From Zhaonella formicivorans (GTDB lineage Bacteria > Bacillota > DUOV01 > Zhaonellaceae), in NCBI RefSeq assembly GCF_004353525.1, contig NZ_CP085524.1:2266142-2330141 (forward strand): a stretch of DNA of 64,000 nucleotides, written 5' to 3'. Shown piece by piece: positions 9,148 to 17,130 of the stretch. Made by a program: the position numbers and the translations under genes. How positions within the stretch are numbered: position 1 is the first letter of the stretch; the number at the start of each line of letters is the position of its first letter. The notes under the pieces were generated by a model that made no database searches, was not told where the DNA came from, and was given only the letters and a program-made list of their open reading frames with translations.

Positions 9148-10026
9148 TTAGCTGCTTACATTAGTGCCCTTAAAATCTATTGGATTACGTTTAAAATAAT
9201 CCTGAATAAACGCCACAAACAAGCCCACCATTAGCCCCAACACCATTGCCACTGCCACAATTACTTTCTTTTGTGGCGCAACGGGGTACTGCGGTATTCT
9301 TACCGGGTTTATAACTTTAACATGCTCAAGGGCATCTTTTTCCTTTTGGAGGGACAGGTATCTGTCCAACAGCGCAATACGCTGGCTGTCTATTTCCCGC
9401 AGATAGTTATATACTTCATTAGTACGTATTTCTTTTTTCGTCTCATCGATACCTGGATCATTTTCCAAAGTAGTTATGAATTTTTTCGCCAGATTCAGTT
9501 CTTCTTCTTTCTCTTTAAGCTGTTGATTTATGGTAGCTAATTGCTGGGATATTAGTTTTTCATGGTTAGTATAGTCTTTGAGGCTTAAGTTCGTATATAT
9601 TGCTACCATCTGCTCGATAATCTTTTTACCTAATACCCTGTCCTTTTCCTTAACCGCTATTTGAATAAATGATGTATCTTTAACTATGTCTACGGATATT
9701 TTCTCCTTAAATTGTCTGTACTCTTCAGGTTTTACATCTAACCCCAACTGCTTAATTACTTCCATAAGTACGTTATCACTCAACAGTACTTCTTTAGCTC
9801 CTGCCGGGTTAGTATATATATTTGAATTATAGTTCCCCAGAGAAATTGTTGAAGACATTTTATATACGGGCTCTTGCAAAAAAGCAAAAGCGGTTGCGGC
9901 GATGACTGTCACCAAGAAAATGGTTAAGATCGTCTTGCGCCGGCGCCAAATCACCATAATAATGTCTCGCAAGTCAATTTCATCGTAGACTTCCTGATAT
10001 AGACTAATTTCTTTCTCGCTACTCAT
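9148..10026 (-). CDS. Polysaccharide chain-length determinant (Wzz/YveK-type co-polymerase)
   Basis: About 292 residues with an N-terminal membrane helix (about 30-50, after DIIMVIWRRRKTILTIFLV), a coiled-coil periplasm-like region rich in Lys/Glu (about 150-225) and a C-terminal helix preceded by the proline-rich IPQYPVAPQKK motif. This is the Wzz fold that sets glycan length. The chosen start is the ATG at 10026 because GTGAGG lies seven bases upstream; the GTG inside that ribosome site would add four residues. No tyrosine kinase partner is visible. It is probably co-functional with the adjacent glycan operon. Confidence 0.8.
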   Translation of the reverse strand: MSSEKEISLYQEVYDEIDLRDIIMVIWRRRKTILTIFLVTVIAATAFAFLQEPVYKMSSTISLGNYNSNIYTNPAGAKEVLLSDNVLMEVIKQLGLDVKPEEYRQFKEKISVDIVKDTSFIQIAVKEKDRVLGKKIIEQMVAIYTNLSLKDYTNHEKLISQQLATINQQLKEKEEELNLAKKFITTLENDPGIDETKKEIRTNEVYNYLREIDSQRIALLDRYLSLQKEKDALEHVKVINPVRIPQYPVAPQKKVIVAVAMVLGLMVGLFVAFIQDYFKRNPIDFKGTNVSS

Positions 10027-10225
10027 AGGGTACCTCACTTTATTGCTATGTTTAATTGCTCAACCTTTTATTGCATTCGACAATAAAACGGATAATCCTT
10101 CAATAATTTTGAAATTAAAGTAATAACAGGCAACCTATGGTTAAAACTTTGATTCCCAAGTATCTTAGCTTTCATAAAAGCTTGATTATCCCGAGCATGG
10201 CATACTGCCGTAATCGGACCCAAGT

Positions 10226-10257
10226 AGAGGGGATACCCCCGCGGGGATATCCCCTCT
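10226..10257. terminator. Strong hairpin downstream of the stalk-domain gene
   Basis: AGAGGGGATA and TATCCCCTCT arms enclose a GC-rich centre (CCCCGCGGGG-like). It lies 22 bp beyond the stop of the minus-strand gene at 10280. No clear T-run follows on that strand, so it is either a weak terminator or a 3' stabilising structure. Confidence 0.45.
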
Positions 10258-10279
10258 AGATCTGCACCTGTATCTCTAC

Positions 10280-11494
10280 TTATTGACTAACTATAACCAT
10301 CTGGCTTTGCTGATCCCACTTGGCCTTGGCACCCAGTCCCTCACTCAGGAACCGGAGGGGAACCAGTACCCGACCGCCGGTGATGGTAGCAGGTACATCC
10401 AGGTTGACGGGAGTGCCGTTAACCGTGGCGACCGGACTGTCAGCAGTGAGGTTGATGGTGATGTCCGCCTTAACCACTGTCACCTGGCGGGTCGCTCCGT
10501 CCCAGGCCACCTGGGCGCCGAGACTTTCCGCCAGCGCCCGGAACGGAACCAGGGTGCGCCCATCGACGATCTGGGGCTGGACATCGAATTGCGGCTTGCT
10601 ACCGTTGACAAAGACCTTGACTCCTTCAATCCCCACTTTTTGATAAGCCCCGCTCAACTTGGCGAAAATGTCCGGGTCGTTGGGGTTAAGAGCGGCGGCC
10701 TGTTCGTATTTTTCCAGCGCCTCATCCAGTTCTCCCTGGAGTTCCAGGAGTTCTCCCAGCAGTTCGTAAACGTCGTCGTCACCTGACTTTTTGGTGGCCA
10801 TGGCCTGGAGCTGTTGCAGCGCTCCCTCTTGATCCCCCTGGCGGTAGAGGCTTACCGCGAGCAAGATCCCAGCTTCTTCGTTGTCCGGGTCTATAGCCAG
10901 GAGCTGTGTTGCCGCTTCTTTGGCCTGATACCACTGGCCCAGGGCGGCATAGGCCCTGGCCATGTCTTCGTAAGCCTCTTTATCATTGGGGTCCTCCGCC
11001 AGTTTCGTCAGGGCCTTTGCCAGGTCTTCCTGGGCTTTTGCAAGTCTTTCGGCTTGCTTCTCGGCGTCTTTATCACCTTTGACCTCTTCCTCGTCCAGGT
11101 CAAGGTCTTCATCCGCTTCTTCGCGAGCTGCTTGATCCTCGTCTACGTCTTCGTCCTGGTCTTCAACTTTGTTCGCATCTTTGCCGGCATCCCGTTCTTC
11201 ATGCCGGTCTCCATCATCCTTGTCTTGATCCTCGTTCTCGTCCTCGTCCAGGTCGCCGACTGCGTCTGTATCTTCGTCCTCGTCCGCATCTTCGTCAGCC
11301 TGGTCTTGGTCACCAGCCGTGCCTGGTTTGTCATCGCCGGTGTCCCCTGGCACAGTCGGGCTGGCAGAGACTTCCGGTGCCGGTGACGTGCCTCCTGCGG
11401 CGGCTGCCACTCCTCCTCCCACAGAGTATACCACTACCAGAAAAACAGCCATCACCAGCAGTACCAGTAACCTTTTACTACGCATCCTAAACAT
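10280..11494 (-). CDS. Secreted protein with acidic linker, TPR repeats and C-terminal stalk (copper amine oxidase N-terminal-like) domain
   Basis: 404 residues. A signal peptide occupies about 1-33 (RMRSKRLLVLLVMAVFLVVV then small residues). Residues about 45-150 are almost only Asp, Glu, Gln, Lys and Ala. Three TPR-like repeats follow (about 150-275; DPNDKEAYEDMARAYAALGQ, ALNPNDPDIFAKLSGAYQKV). The last 110 residues are two copies of the stalk module (VNGSKPQFDVQPQIVDGRTL; ...GGRVLVPLRFLSEGLGAK). Such proteins sit outside the cell; the stalk modules resemble those in many Clostridial surface proteins. It lies downstream of rsgI and may be part of the SigI regulon, which is a guess from position. 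Confidence 0.75.
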   Translation of the reverse strand: MFRMRSKRLLVLLVMAVFLVVVYSVGGGVAAAAGGTSPAPEVSASPTVPGDTGDDKPGTAGDQDQADEDADEDEDTDAVGDLDEDENEDQDKDDGDRHEERDAGKDANKVEDQDEDVDEDQAAREEADEDLDLDEEEVKGDKDAEKQAERLAKAQEDLAKALTKLAEDPNDKEAYEDMARAYAALGQWYQAKEAATQLLAIDPDNEEAGILLAVSLYRQGDQEGALQQLQAMATKKSGDDDVYELLGELLELQGELDEALEKYEQAAALNPNDPDIFAKLSGAYQKVGIEGVKVFVNGSKPQFDVQPQIVDGRTLVPFRALAESLGAQVAWDGATRQVTVVKADITINLTADSPVATVNGTPVNLDVPATITGGRVLVPLRFLSEGLGAKAKWDQQSQMVIVSQ

Positions 11495-11640
11495 CTGAAC
11501 CTCTCCTTTCTTCTGTTTTGGCTTTCACTGGTTAGTGCGTGGGCGGAAAAAAATTTGGGGGTCCAGATCAAAAAAATTTTCCTCCTCGCGAACGTCGCCT
11601 TGATCATCGCCCTTGCTCTCGTCCTCATCGCCGGAATCTT

Positions 11641-12993
11641 TTAGAACACCGACACCGGAGTCTTCGTTTCTTCGTCGCCACCGTTATCACTGCCCGCATC
11701 TTCTTTTACTTCTTTGCCCGGTTCTTGTTTAGAAGAATCATCGGGTTGACCACCATCACGATCAATGCTCTGGTCCCGGGCGTCGCCATCTTGATCATCA
11801 ATGTCTGATTTGCTATTGGTCCCACTATCGGGTGATAGGATCTTCCCTTTTTCATCGCCCGGACCCGGCGCGGGTGAACGAGTAGTAGGCTCATCGCTGT
11901 TCGCTTCAAGTTGGGCGTCGTCTTTTTCATCTTCTATGCGGGTATCCTCCGCGCCAGCTTCATTACCTTCACCCTCACCCTCATCCGCTTCATCATCTCT
12001 TTCTTCGCCTTTACTGCCGTCTTCTTCCTCGTCCTCCGGGAGGCGCTCGCCGTCCGTGTCGCGCTCTTCGTCCTCATCCACTGGACGAGATTCTGCTGGC
12101 CTAGCATCCCGGTGCTCCGGATTACCGGTGGTTTCTTGAGTACTGCCAGGCGGCACTGTCCTGGGGTTAACCAGGGTCTCCTTGGAGGGCGGCTGCTTGC
12201 TGCCGGGTCCCGAGGTGACACCGAATTCAACCACTAGCTGTTCCAATTGAATGCCCCTGGCGGATAAACGATTCAGGATTTCCGGTATGCCGGTCTTATC
12301 CTTTAAGCTGGGGCCTGGCAGAACTCCCTTTTCGGCTGCCCTGGTAATGAGCAGGTAGTGGTTTACCGAAAGACCCGCCTCCCTGGCTCTGATGCGTTCC
12401 TCCGGAGAGGCGTTTTGAATGCCGACCTTACCTTGAACGTTCCGGGCAGCAAGGCTTTTCAGGACAGCTTCTTTTACCCCGGAAGCGTTTACCGGGACAG
12501 GTGCTCCGTCCCTGGCCGGGATAATGGTCACCAACACCAGGTTATCCCGTCCGGGTTTAAGGTAACCGGAGTATTCGGCCTTTTGGATTATCTGGTCAAG
12601 GAAGGTATAGACGTCCTTCTTCCGGGGAGAAAGGCCCTTTACCAGCAATTTGGCGTCCTGGTTCAGGGGTTCCACTTCCAGCGCCCTGCCTGCACCGTCC
12701 ACGGCGATTTCCAGGCTGGGGTTGATGTCCACGGCCAGGTAGGCTACAGGGGTATCGCCGCGGACCAATTGCCAGAGGAACGCCCCCAGGAATATCATTA
12801 CTACCAGGCCCGCCACCAGGGCACCCCGGGAGGCGAAATACGGAACGGCGGGTACGGGCTGTTCAACCCACACCTCCTGGCCGACGGCAGCTCCTGTGGC
12901 AGGAAGGGGATACCGCCTGAACTGCCGGTCTTCGGTGGCGACCCACATGTGGCGGCCTTCCGTCTTCACCACTAACCCTTTTATCTTGGTCAT
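11641..12993 (-). CDS. rsgI: Anti-sigma factor RsgI-like, membrane protein with acidic extracellular tail
   Basis: 450 residues. Residues 1-52 form the cytoplasmic RsgI N-terminal domain (MTKIKGLVVKTEGRHMWVAT) that binds SigI. One membrane helix follows (about 57-78). The extracellular part starts with the conserved VAYLAVDINPSLEIAVDGAG block (about 84-103). From about 250 to the end the chain is a low-complexity Glu/Asp/Gly tail. ATG and the sigI stop overlap by 4 bp, so the two are translationally coupled, as in other Firmicutes. In cellulolytic Clostridia the tail carries a polysaccharide-sensing domain; here an acidic, probably disordered tail takes its place, so the signal sensed is unknown. 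Confidence 0.85.
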   Translation of the reverse strand: MTKIKGLVVKTEGRHMWVATEDRQFRRYPLPATGAAVGQEVWVEQPVPAVPYFASRGALVAGLVVMIFLGAFLWQLVRGDTPVAYLAVDINPSLEIAVDGAGRALEVEPLNQDAKLLVKGLSPRKKDVYTFLDQIIQKAEYSGYLKPGRDNLVLVTIIPARDGAPVPVNASGVKEAVLKSLAARNVQGKVGIQNASPEERIRAREAGLSVNHYLLITRAAEKGVLPGPSLKDKTGIPEILNRLSARGIQLEQLVVEFGVTSGPGSKQPPSKETLVNPRTVPPGSTQETTGNPEHRDARPAESRPVDEDEERDTDGERLPEDEEEDGSKGEERDDEADEGEGEGNEAGAEDTRIEDEKDDAQLEANSDEPTTRSPAPGPGDEKGKILSPDSGTNSKSDIDDQDGDARDQSIDRDGGQPDDSSKQEPGKEVKEDAGSDNGGDEETKTPVSVF

Positions 12994-13775
12994 CGAAGGT
13001 CACCTCCCCTGGAAGAGCCGGTCGGCGTTTTTGACGTGTCTGTTGGTCCGGCGGTACAGGCAGCCGGCGGTGGCAGCGAGAACAAAGAGCGCAGGTGCGT
13101 GAATTCAGGAACGGTGAGAATCAGGGTCAACGCCAGGATGTAAGCTCGTCCCCTTTTTAATACCTTCCGGCTGAGACGGGTGGCCCGGGACAGCTCCCGG
13201 AGAGGGAGCTGCTTGTAACGCTTCACGTAGGCCAGCAAGTCCTGTTCCCGGGCCAGCACGCAGGCGGCTTGCACCAGCATCTCCCGGGTATCCCGGTGCC
13301 TGGGACAGGCCCGTTCCAAAAGTTGCAGTGAAAGGTTAAAGGTATGTAGAGCCTGGTCGAAGCGGAGCATTTCTTCCGCCCGCTCGCGGGCCAGTTCTTC
13401 CTCGTGATACTGTCGCCATGCGGCAGCTGCTTCCCACTGCGGAAGACCTTCCTCATCGCCGGGCAATCCTTCCAGGGAGAGGTGGCGGTGTCGTGATTCT
13501 TTACGATAGTAGTCGATCAGCCGGTTTTTGATCACCAGCCGTGCATAATGGAGAAACTCCTTGCCGGCAGAGGGGTTGAAGGTATCGATGGCCTCGTTGA
13601 AGGCCAGCAGGCTGACGCTCAACTCGTCGTCGTTTTGCCAGTAAAGCCTGCGACCGCAGTAAGCAGCCGCGACCTCTGTTATGTAGGCCCGGTGAGATTG
13701 GATCAGAACATCCCGGGCCTGCTCATCTCCGGCCCTGGCCTTTTCCAGGAGGTCTTGCAACTGTGGATCCTGCAC
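12990..13775 (-). CDS. sigI: RNA polymerase sigma factor SigI
   Basis: 261 residues. The region-2 part includes ARAGDEQARDVLIQSHRAYI and NDDELSVSLLAFNEAIDTF (about 12-75). The C-terminal part has the SigI-type helix-turn-helix (LLAYVKRYKQLPLRELSRAT, about 180-200). It directs transcription of genes controlled by RsgI, encoded next with a 4-bp overlap. The start is GTG with GGGTGATC upstream. SigI is a heat- or polysaccharide-responsive factor in the species studied; which genes it controls here cannot be told from the window. Confidence 0.85.
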   Translation of the reverse strand: MQDPQLQDLLEKARAGDEQARDVLIQSHRAYITEVAAAYCGRRLYWQNDDELSVSLLAFNEAIDTFNPSAGKEFLHYARLVIKNRLIDYYRKESRHRHLSLEGLPGDEEGLPQWEAAAAWRQYHEEELARERAEEMLRFDQALHTFNLSLQLLERACPRHRDTREMLVQAACVLAREQDLLAYVKRYKQLPLRELSRATRLSRKVLKRGRAYILALTLILTVPEFTHLRSLFSLPPPAACTAGPTDTSKTPTGSSRGGDLR

Positions 13776-14195
13776 CAGGTGATCACCCGCCTACACTAAC
13801 ATTCGTGGACCGTTGTGTTTTTCGGGGCCTTTGAAGCCGATTAAGTGTCAAAAGTTGATTACTTAATTTTCCGGGGTTACTAAGATTGTACCAAACGACA
13901 GCACTCGACGTAAATAGACAGGAAGCGAGGTAACCAAAGGGACTGCCTCCTTTATCCCTTACGACTACCGCCAAGTATTTGCAATTTTAGAATACGCAGG
14001 TCCTCATCATCAACTGTGTTAAACCTACTACTCTTTTCTAATATCTTTAGGGCCATTTCAAGGAAAGTAATTTGCTCTTCGTTAATGTGGGTGGCTGATA
14101 CAGCTAATTTCCCATTAAACAATAGGCGTATAACTTATAACCGAGAAAATAGAAGCCCGGGAGGCTTGAATTTTCTCCCGGGTCATTTTTCCAGC
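13776..14195. other. Intergenic region upstream of sigI
   Basis: 420 bp with no supported gene. It should carry the sigI promoter (minus strand). The only clear structure is the terminator hairpin at 14156-14182. Confidence 0.4.
14156..14182 (-). terminator. Terminator of the coiled-coil genes
   Basis: Perfect 8-bp stem CCCGGGAG / CTCCCGGG with an 11-base loop, 14 bp beyond the stop of the minus-strand gene at 14196. A pyrimidine-rich stretch follows on the minus strand. Confidence 0.6.
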
Positions 14196-14501
14196 TCATT
14201 TTACCATTCTTTTGACAGCTAACTCGACGACGCTTATCTCGCCTCTCAATTCTTTCATTATTTCCTGGTGTTGGCGTTCATTGCTTTCCGCCAAAGCAGT
14301 GATTGCCTCAAATGCTTCCTCCAGTTTATCGTTCATTTCCTCCTGGTTTATCTCAACCTTGCCTAGTCGTTTATCTATCTCATCAATACGTTTATCTATC
14401 TCATCAAAGCGTTCATTGACCTCTTGTTTAAATCCGGCAAACTCCAAATAAAATTTTTCTATCAATTGATAAATTTTCTCTTCCACTGCCCCACACCTCA
14501 A
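14196..14501 (-). CDS. Small coiled-coil protein of unknown function
   Basis: 101 residues, highly charged, with heptad spacing through most of its length (RFDEIDKRIDEIDKRLGKVE). No membrane segment or enzyme motif is visible. It follows the repeat-rich coiled-coil gene by 11 bp, in the same orientation and before a shared terminator, so the two are probably co-transcribed and may form a mixed coiled coil. Function not recognised. Confidence 0.55.
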   Translation of the reverse strand: MRCGAVEEKIYQLIEKFYLEFAGFKQEVNERFDEIDKRIDEIDKRLGKVEINQEEMNDKLEEAFEAITALAESNERQHQEIMKELRGEISVVELAVKRMVK

Positions 14502-14512
14502 TTACAGGCTGT

Positions 14513-15055
14513 CTATGCGTTAGAAGCCTTCATCTTCTTCTTTATGGCAAATATTTCTCTTTCGTTCTGCTTTTCTTTATCTATTAAGTAATCAAGGTCT
14601 AAAGATATTTTATCGAGCATTTCAGTATGTGCAAATACAGTCCTGGCAATCGTTTCTGTTTGATTATTAAGATCTTGAAATTTTTGATTAGCCTCTTTTC
14701 TAAATTCAGCCAGGCCTTCTTCCAGATTAGCTTGTCTTGCCTCCAGTTTTCCAAAGCCTTCTTCTAGTTTAGCTTGTCTTGCTTCCAGTTTTCCAAAGCC
14801 TTCTTCTAGTTTAGCTTGTCTTGCTTCCAGTTTTCCAAAGCCTTCTTCTAGTTTAGCTTGTCTTGCCTCCAGTTTTCCAAAGCCTTCTTCTAGTTTAGCT
14901 TGTCTTGCTTCCAGTTTTCCAAAGCCTTCTTCTAGTTTAGCTTGTCTTGCCTCCAGTTTTCCAAAGCCTTCTTTTAGTTCTTGTTGCCCTTGGTCTAAGG
15001 AATTTAATTTTTGAAGTATTTGTTTTAAAATATCCTCCATTTCCTCCACCCCCAC
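14513..15055 (-). CDS. Coiled-coil protein with six 14-residue repeats
   Basis: 180 residues. The centre has six near-identical 14-residue repeats (EEGFGKLEARQAKL), each exactly two heptads, so a long regular coiled coil is expected. The C-terminus (about 110-180) is also charged and helical. Start is uncertain: the GTG at 15055 or the ATG five codons later, preceded by GGGGGTGGAGG. An IS lies directly upstream (15065-16907) and has cut the gene off from a good promoter now at 16913-16941. Function not recognised; it resembles helical proteins often found singly in Peptococcaceae accessory regions. Confidence 0.6.
   Translation of the reverse strand: MGVEEMEDILKQILQKLNSLDQGQQELKEGFGKLEARQAKLEEGFGKLEARQAKLEEGFGKLEARQAKLEEGFGKLEARQAKLEEGFGKLEARQAKLEEGFGKLEARQANLEEGLAEFRKEANQKFQDLNNQTETIARTVFAHTEMLDKISLDLDYLIDKEKQNEREIFAIKKKMKASNA
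14727..14980. repeat. Six tandem copies of a 42-bp unit inside the coiled-coil gene
   Basis: The unit contains GCTTGTCTTGCCTCCAG and TTTTCCAAAGCCTTC; copies differ mainly by C/T at a synonymous site. High identity between units indicates recent expansion or gene conversion, so repeat number may vary between strains. Confidence 0.85.
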
Positions 15056-15056
15056 G

Positions 15057-15064
15057 CAAACATT
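15057..15064. repeat. 8-bp target-site duplication, left copy (CAAACATT)
   Basis: Identical to 16908-16915 on the other side of the IS. Confidence 0.8.
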
Positions 15065-15142
15065 CGTAGTGTTAATTAATTTACACCAAAATAGATTCTA
15101 AAGTCTTATATATCGGGGGTTTCAAGTTTTTTTACAATAAAA

Positions 15143-15232
15143 AACAATAACACCCCCGTTTTTGGTATAATTGAGTCGTTCAAAACAACAATCCACCAAA
15201 AGGAGAGTGTTATTGTTGAACTCAATTATACC
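15143..15232 (+). promoter_or_regulatory. Interleaved inverted repeats around the transposase start
   Basis: Two perfect inverted repeats alternate: AACAATAACAC (15143-15153) with GTGTTATTGTT (15207-15217), and GGTATAATTGAGT (15164-15176) with ACTCAATTATACC (15220-15232). The order A-B-A'-B' cannot form two nested hairpins at once; it gives alternative folds or a pseudoknot. A' covers the TTG start codons and lies just after AAAAGGAG, so pairing A-A' would hide the start in transcripts that enter from outside. TATAAT inside B may be the element's own -10. Confidence 0.7.
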
Positions 15233-16649
15233 ATTTTTGATACTATACAATCAATTTTTACTTAAACAAATTCGCCAGTTACTTTTGTTTATCGTTAAAA
15301 ATATTCCCTTAAAAACTCCTAAACAGGATATCACCAGCCCGAAGTATCGTAAGCTTACTGTGGACAGGCTCCCCATTATTAAACAGCCTGAAAAACTTGA
15401 CTACAAGCAGCTGCTTAACGATTACAAGTCTAAGCATGGTAAAGAGCTTAAACCTGTTAAGTCCCGTGGGAAAAACCCTGTTTCTCCCGATGTTGTTTGC
15501 CACCGTTGCGGCGCCCCTCATACATACCTCTACGACAATACAGGAGGCCGTGGTCAGCTTTTATGCAAAGTCTGCGGGCTAAGGTTCAACAAAGATAAGA
15601 AGGACTTTAAAATCGGTGCACTTACTTGCCCTTATTGTGGCAGAATCCTTGAGAAAAAGAAGGAGCGCAAGCAATTTAATATCCACAAGTGTACGAACAA
15701 GAAATGTCCTTTTTATCTTCAGTCCCTTAAAAACCTTTCTCCGGAAGACCTGGAAGAATACAAGAAAGATAAGCATAAATTTAAGCTACACTACATCTAC
15801 CGCGAGTTCACTGTCGACTTTTTTAAGGTCGATTTAAACAGTATGCCTAAAGGATCAGTCAATTTTACTTTTCGTCACTTTTCTCCTCACATTCTTGGTC
15901 TTTGCCTGACCTATCTTGTAAACCTTGGGCTGTCCACACGGGCTACTTCCAGGGCCCTTTGGGAGATCCACGGCGTTAAAATCTCTCATGTTATGGTCAG
16001 TAAATATGCCAAAACTGCTGCCGCTTTGGTTAAACCTTACGTTGATAATTTTGATTACAAACCCACAAACTACCTGGCTGCTGATGAAACCTACGTTAAG
16101 GTCAGAGGCATCAAGCATTATGTCTGGTTTATTATGGATGCACTCAAAAAATCTATCTTGGGCTATTGTGTATCTGATACAAGGGATGTAGGTCCTTGTA
16201 TCCTGGCTATGCGTATGGCTTTTGCTAAGTTTAAAGATTTCCCCGCTCAAGCCCTAAAGTTTGTTGCTGATGGCTACTCTGCCTACAAGCTTGCACAGCA
16301 GCAGTTCATGCTTAAAGACATGGATTTTAACCTTACGCAGGTATTCGGACTCACCAATGATGATCCTGTTTCGGAAGAATATCGCTGGCTTAAGCAAATT
16401 ATTGAACGCCTTAACAGGACCTTTAAATTCTCCTATCAGGTGACAAACGGCTATGGTAGTGGGGAAGGCTCAAATACCCATGTGTCACTTTTTGTAGCCT
16501 ATTACAACTTCCTGCGCCCACACTCCTATACTTACTGGCAGCCACTAAACTCTATTCCGGAACTTGAGTCTATCCCAAACATGCCTGCTAAATGGCAGAA
16601 GCTTATTGAATTATCACAGCAGCTTATCCTGTCACAGCAAACACCATAG
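15213..16649 (+). CDS. DDE transposase with zinc ribbons (IS6/IS240-like)
   Basis: About 478 residues from TTG at 15213 or 15216, both preceded by AAAAGGAG. The N-terminal third has Cys4 zinc ribbons (CHRCG...CKVCG; CPYCG...CTNKKC). The catalytic part shows D in LAADETYVKVRG, D in KFVADGYSAY and E in IIERLNRTFK, followed by FVAYYNFLRPH, the layout of the IS240/IS6 DDE domain. It should cut and join the element's ends. The gene is intact, so the IS may be active. The long N-terminal zinc-ribbon region is larger than in standard IS6 transposases. Confidence 0.85.
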   Translation: MLNSIIPFLILYNQFLLKQIRQLLLFIVKNIPLKTPKQDITSPKYRKLTVDRLPIIKQPEKLDYKQLLNDYKSKHGKELKPVKSRGKNPVSPDVVCHRCGAPHTYLYDNTGGRGQLLCKVCGLRFNKDKKDFKIGALTCPYCGRILEKKKERKQFNIHKCTNKKCPFYLQSLKNLSPEDLEEYKKDKHKFKLHYIYREFTVDFFKVDLNSMPKGSVNFTFRHFSPHILGLCLTYLVNLGLSTRATSRALWEIHGVKISHVMVSKYAKTAAALVKPYVDNFDYKPTNYLAADETYVKVRGIKHYVWFIMDALKKSILGYCVSDTRDVGPCILAMRMAFAKFKDFPAQALKFVADGYSAYKLAQQQFMLKDMDFNLTQVFGLTNDDPVSEEYRWLKQIIERLNRTFKFSYQVTNGYGSGEGSNTHVSLFVAYYNFLRPHSYTYWQPLNSIPELESIPNMPAKWQKLIELSQQLILSQQTP

Positions 16650-16670
16650 AACAGGCGGTAGCACCCTTAA

Positions 16671-16796
16671 TCCTTCAACCTCTTATCTGCCCTTAAACAT
16701 GCGGTTCAAAGACTGTCAAATGCCTTTCTTCGAAGGCAATGACCTCTTGACAGGCTTTGAATCCGCATTGTTATGCTCTTCATAGAGGTTGGAGGT
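16671..16796. repeat. Long imperfect hairpin after the transposase stop
   Basis: Arms extend from the centre TGCCTT/AAGGCA (16721-16738) through CTGTCAA/TTGACAG, TTCAAAG/CTTTGAA and ATGCGG/CCGCAT out to CAACCTCT/AGAGGTTG. It may end transcription of the transposase, block transcription from the right, or be an end-recognition structure. Confidence 0.65.
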
Positions 16797-16907
16797 GTTT
16801 TGTTTTACTGTTCTTCTGGGCTATCTCGTTTTTCAGGTGACATTTTGGGTTTAGTCTGTCCCATATACTCCTTAAACTGCATTTTTCATAAGTTAGTTAA
16901 CACTATC

Positions 16908-16915
16908 CAAACATT
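16908..16915. repeat. 8-bp target-site duplication, right copy (CAAACATT)
   Basis: Matches 15057-15064. Confidence 0.8.
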
Positions 16916-16941
16916 ATACTATTTCCGGAATTATCCATCAA
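16913..16941 (-). promoter_or_regulatory. Probable sigma-A promoter displaced from the coiled-coil gene by the IS
   Basis: On the minus strand TTGATG (16941-16936), a 17-base spacer and TATAAT (16918-16913). Removing the IS and one target copy places this promoter immediately upstream of the gene now ending its 5' side at 15055. It now reads into the right end of the IS. Confidence 0.6.
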
Positions 16942-17004
16942 GAAAAGTAAGGTGGGGAGAACAAAACCGCTTGGCGCGATGGCTGTGGTAACTTTCCTAG
17001 TAAC

Positions 17005-17130
17005 AAAATTAAATAAAAAGAGAAAAAGTATGCCCTTTTTGTGGTATTGTTTAATCGCCAATCCAAACAAAACAGAAAGGAGCATACTTTTCTTTTATGA
17101 TTATACCATTTGTTAAGATACAAATATAAA
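17005..17130 (+). mobile_element. Relic of the left end of a related insertion sequence
   Basis: The stretch repeats the layout of the IS start at 15.15 kb: AAAAGTATGC (17024-17033) pairs with GCATACTTTT (17082-17091), GGTAT (17043) with ATACC (17103), AAAGGAG at the same place, then an ATG (17097) reading MIIPFVKIQI before a stop. The complete IS reads SIIPFLILYNQ at that place. The rest of the element is gone. Confidence 0.65.

Larger units (their letters stand above)
15065..16907 (+). mobile_element. Complete 1843-bp insertion sequence with zinc-ribbon DDE transposase
   Basis: Ends are inverted repeats matching at 15 of 19 positions (left TAGTGTTAATTAATTTA from 15067; right end reversed TAGTGTTAACTAACTTA). 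Directly outside both is CAAACATT, an 8-bp target duplication as seen for IS6-type elements. The element contains one transposase gene, interleaved inverted repeats over its ribosome site, and a long hairpin after the stop. It inserted at the probable transcription start of the coiled-coil gene to its left. Confidence 0.8.

Noticed and set aside
11143-11334. 63-codon Thr/Arg-rich frame within the acidic protein
   Set aside because: Alternative frame of GAC/GAG-rich DNA.
10814-12237. Long plus-strand frames opposite the stalk-domain protein and rsgI
   Set aside because: Antisense shadows caused by Asp/Glu-rich coding; products are hydrophobic or Ser-rich low complexity.
13783-13974. 63-codon minus-strand frame upstream of sigI
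   Set aside because: No ribosome site, no recognisable sequence, lies where the sigI promoter should be.
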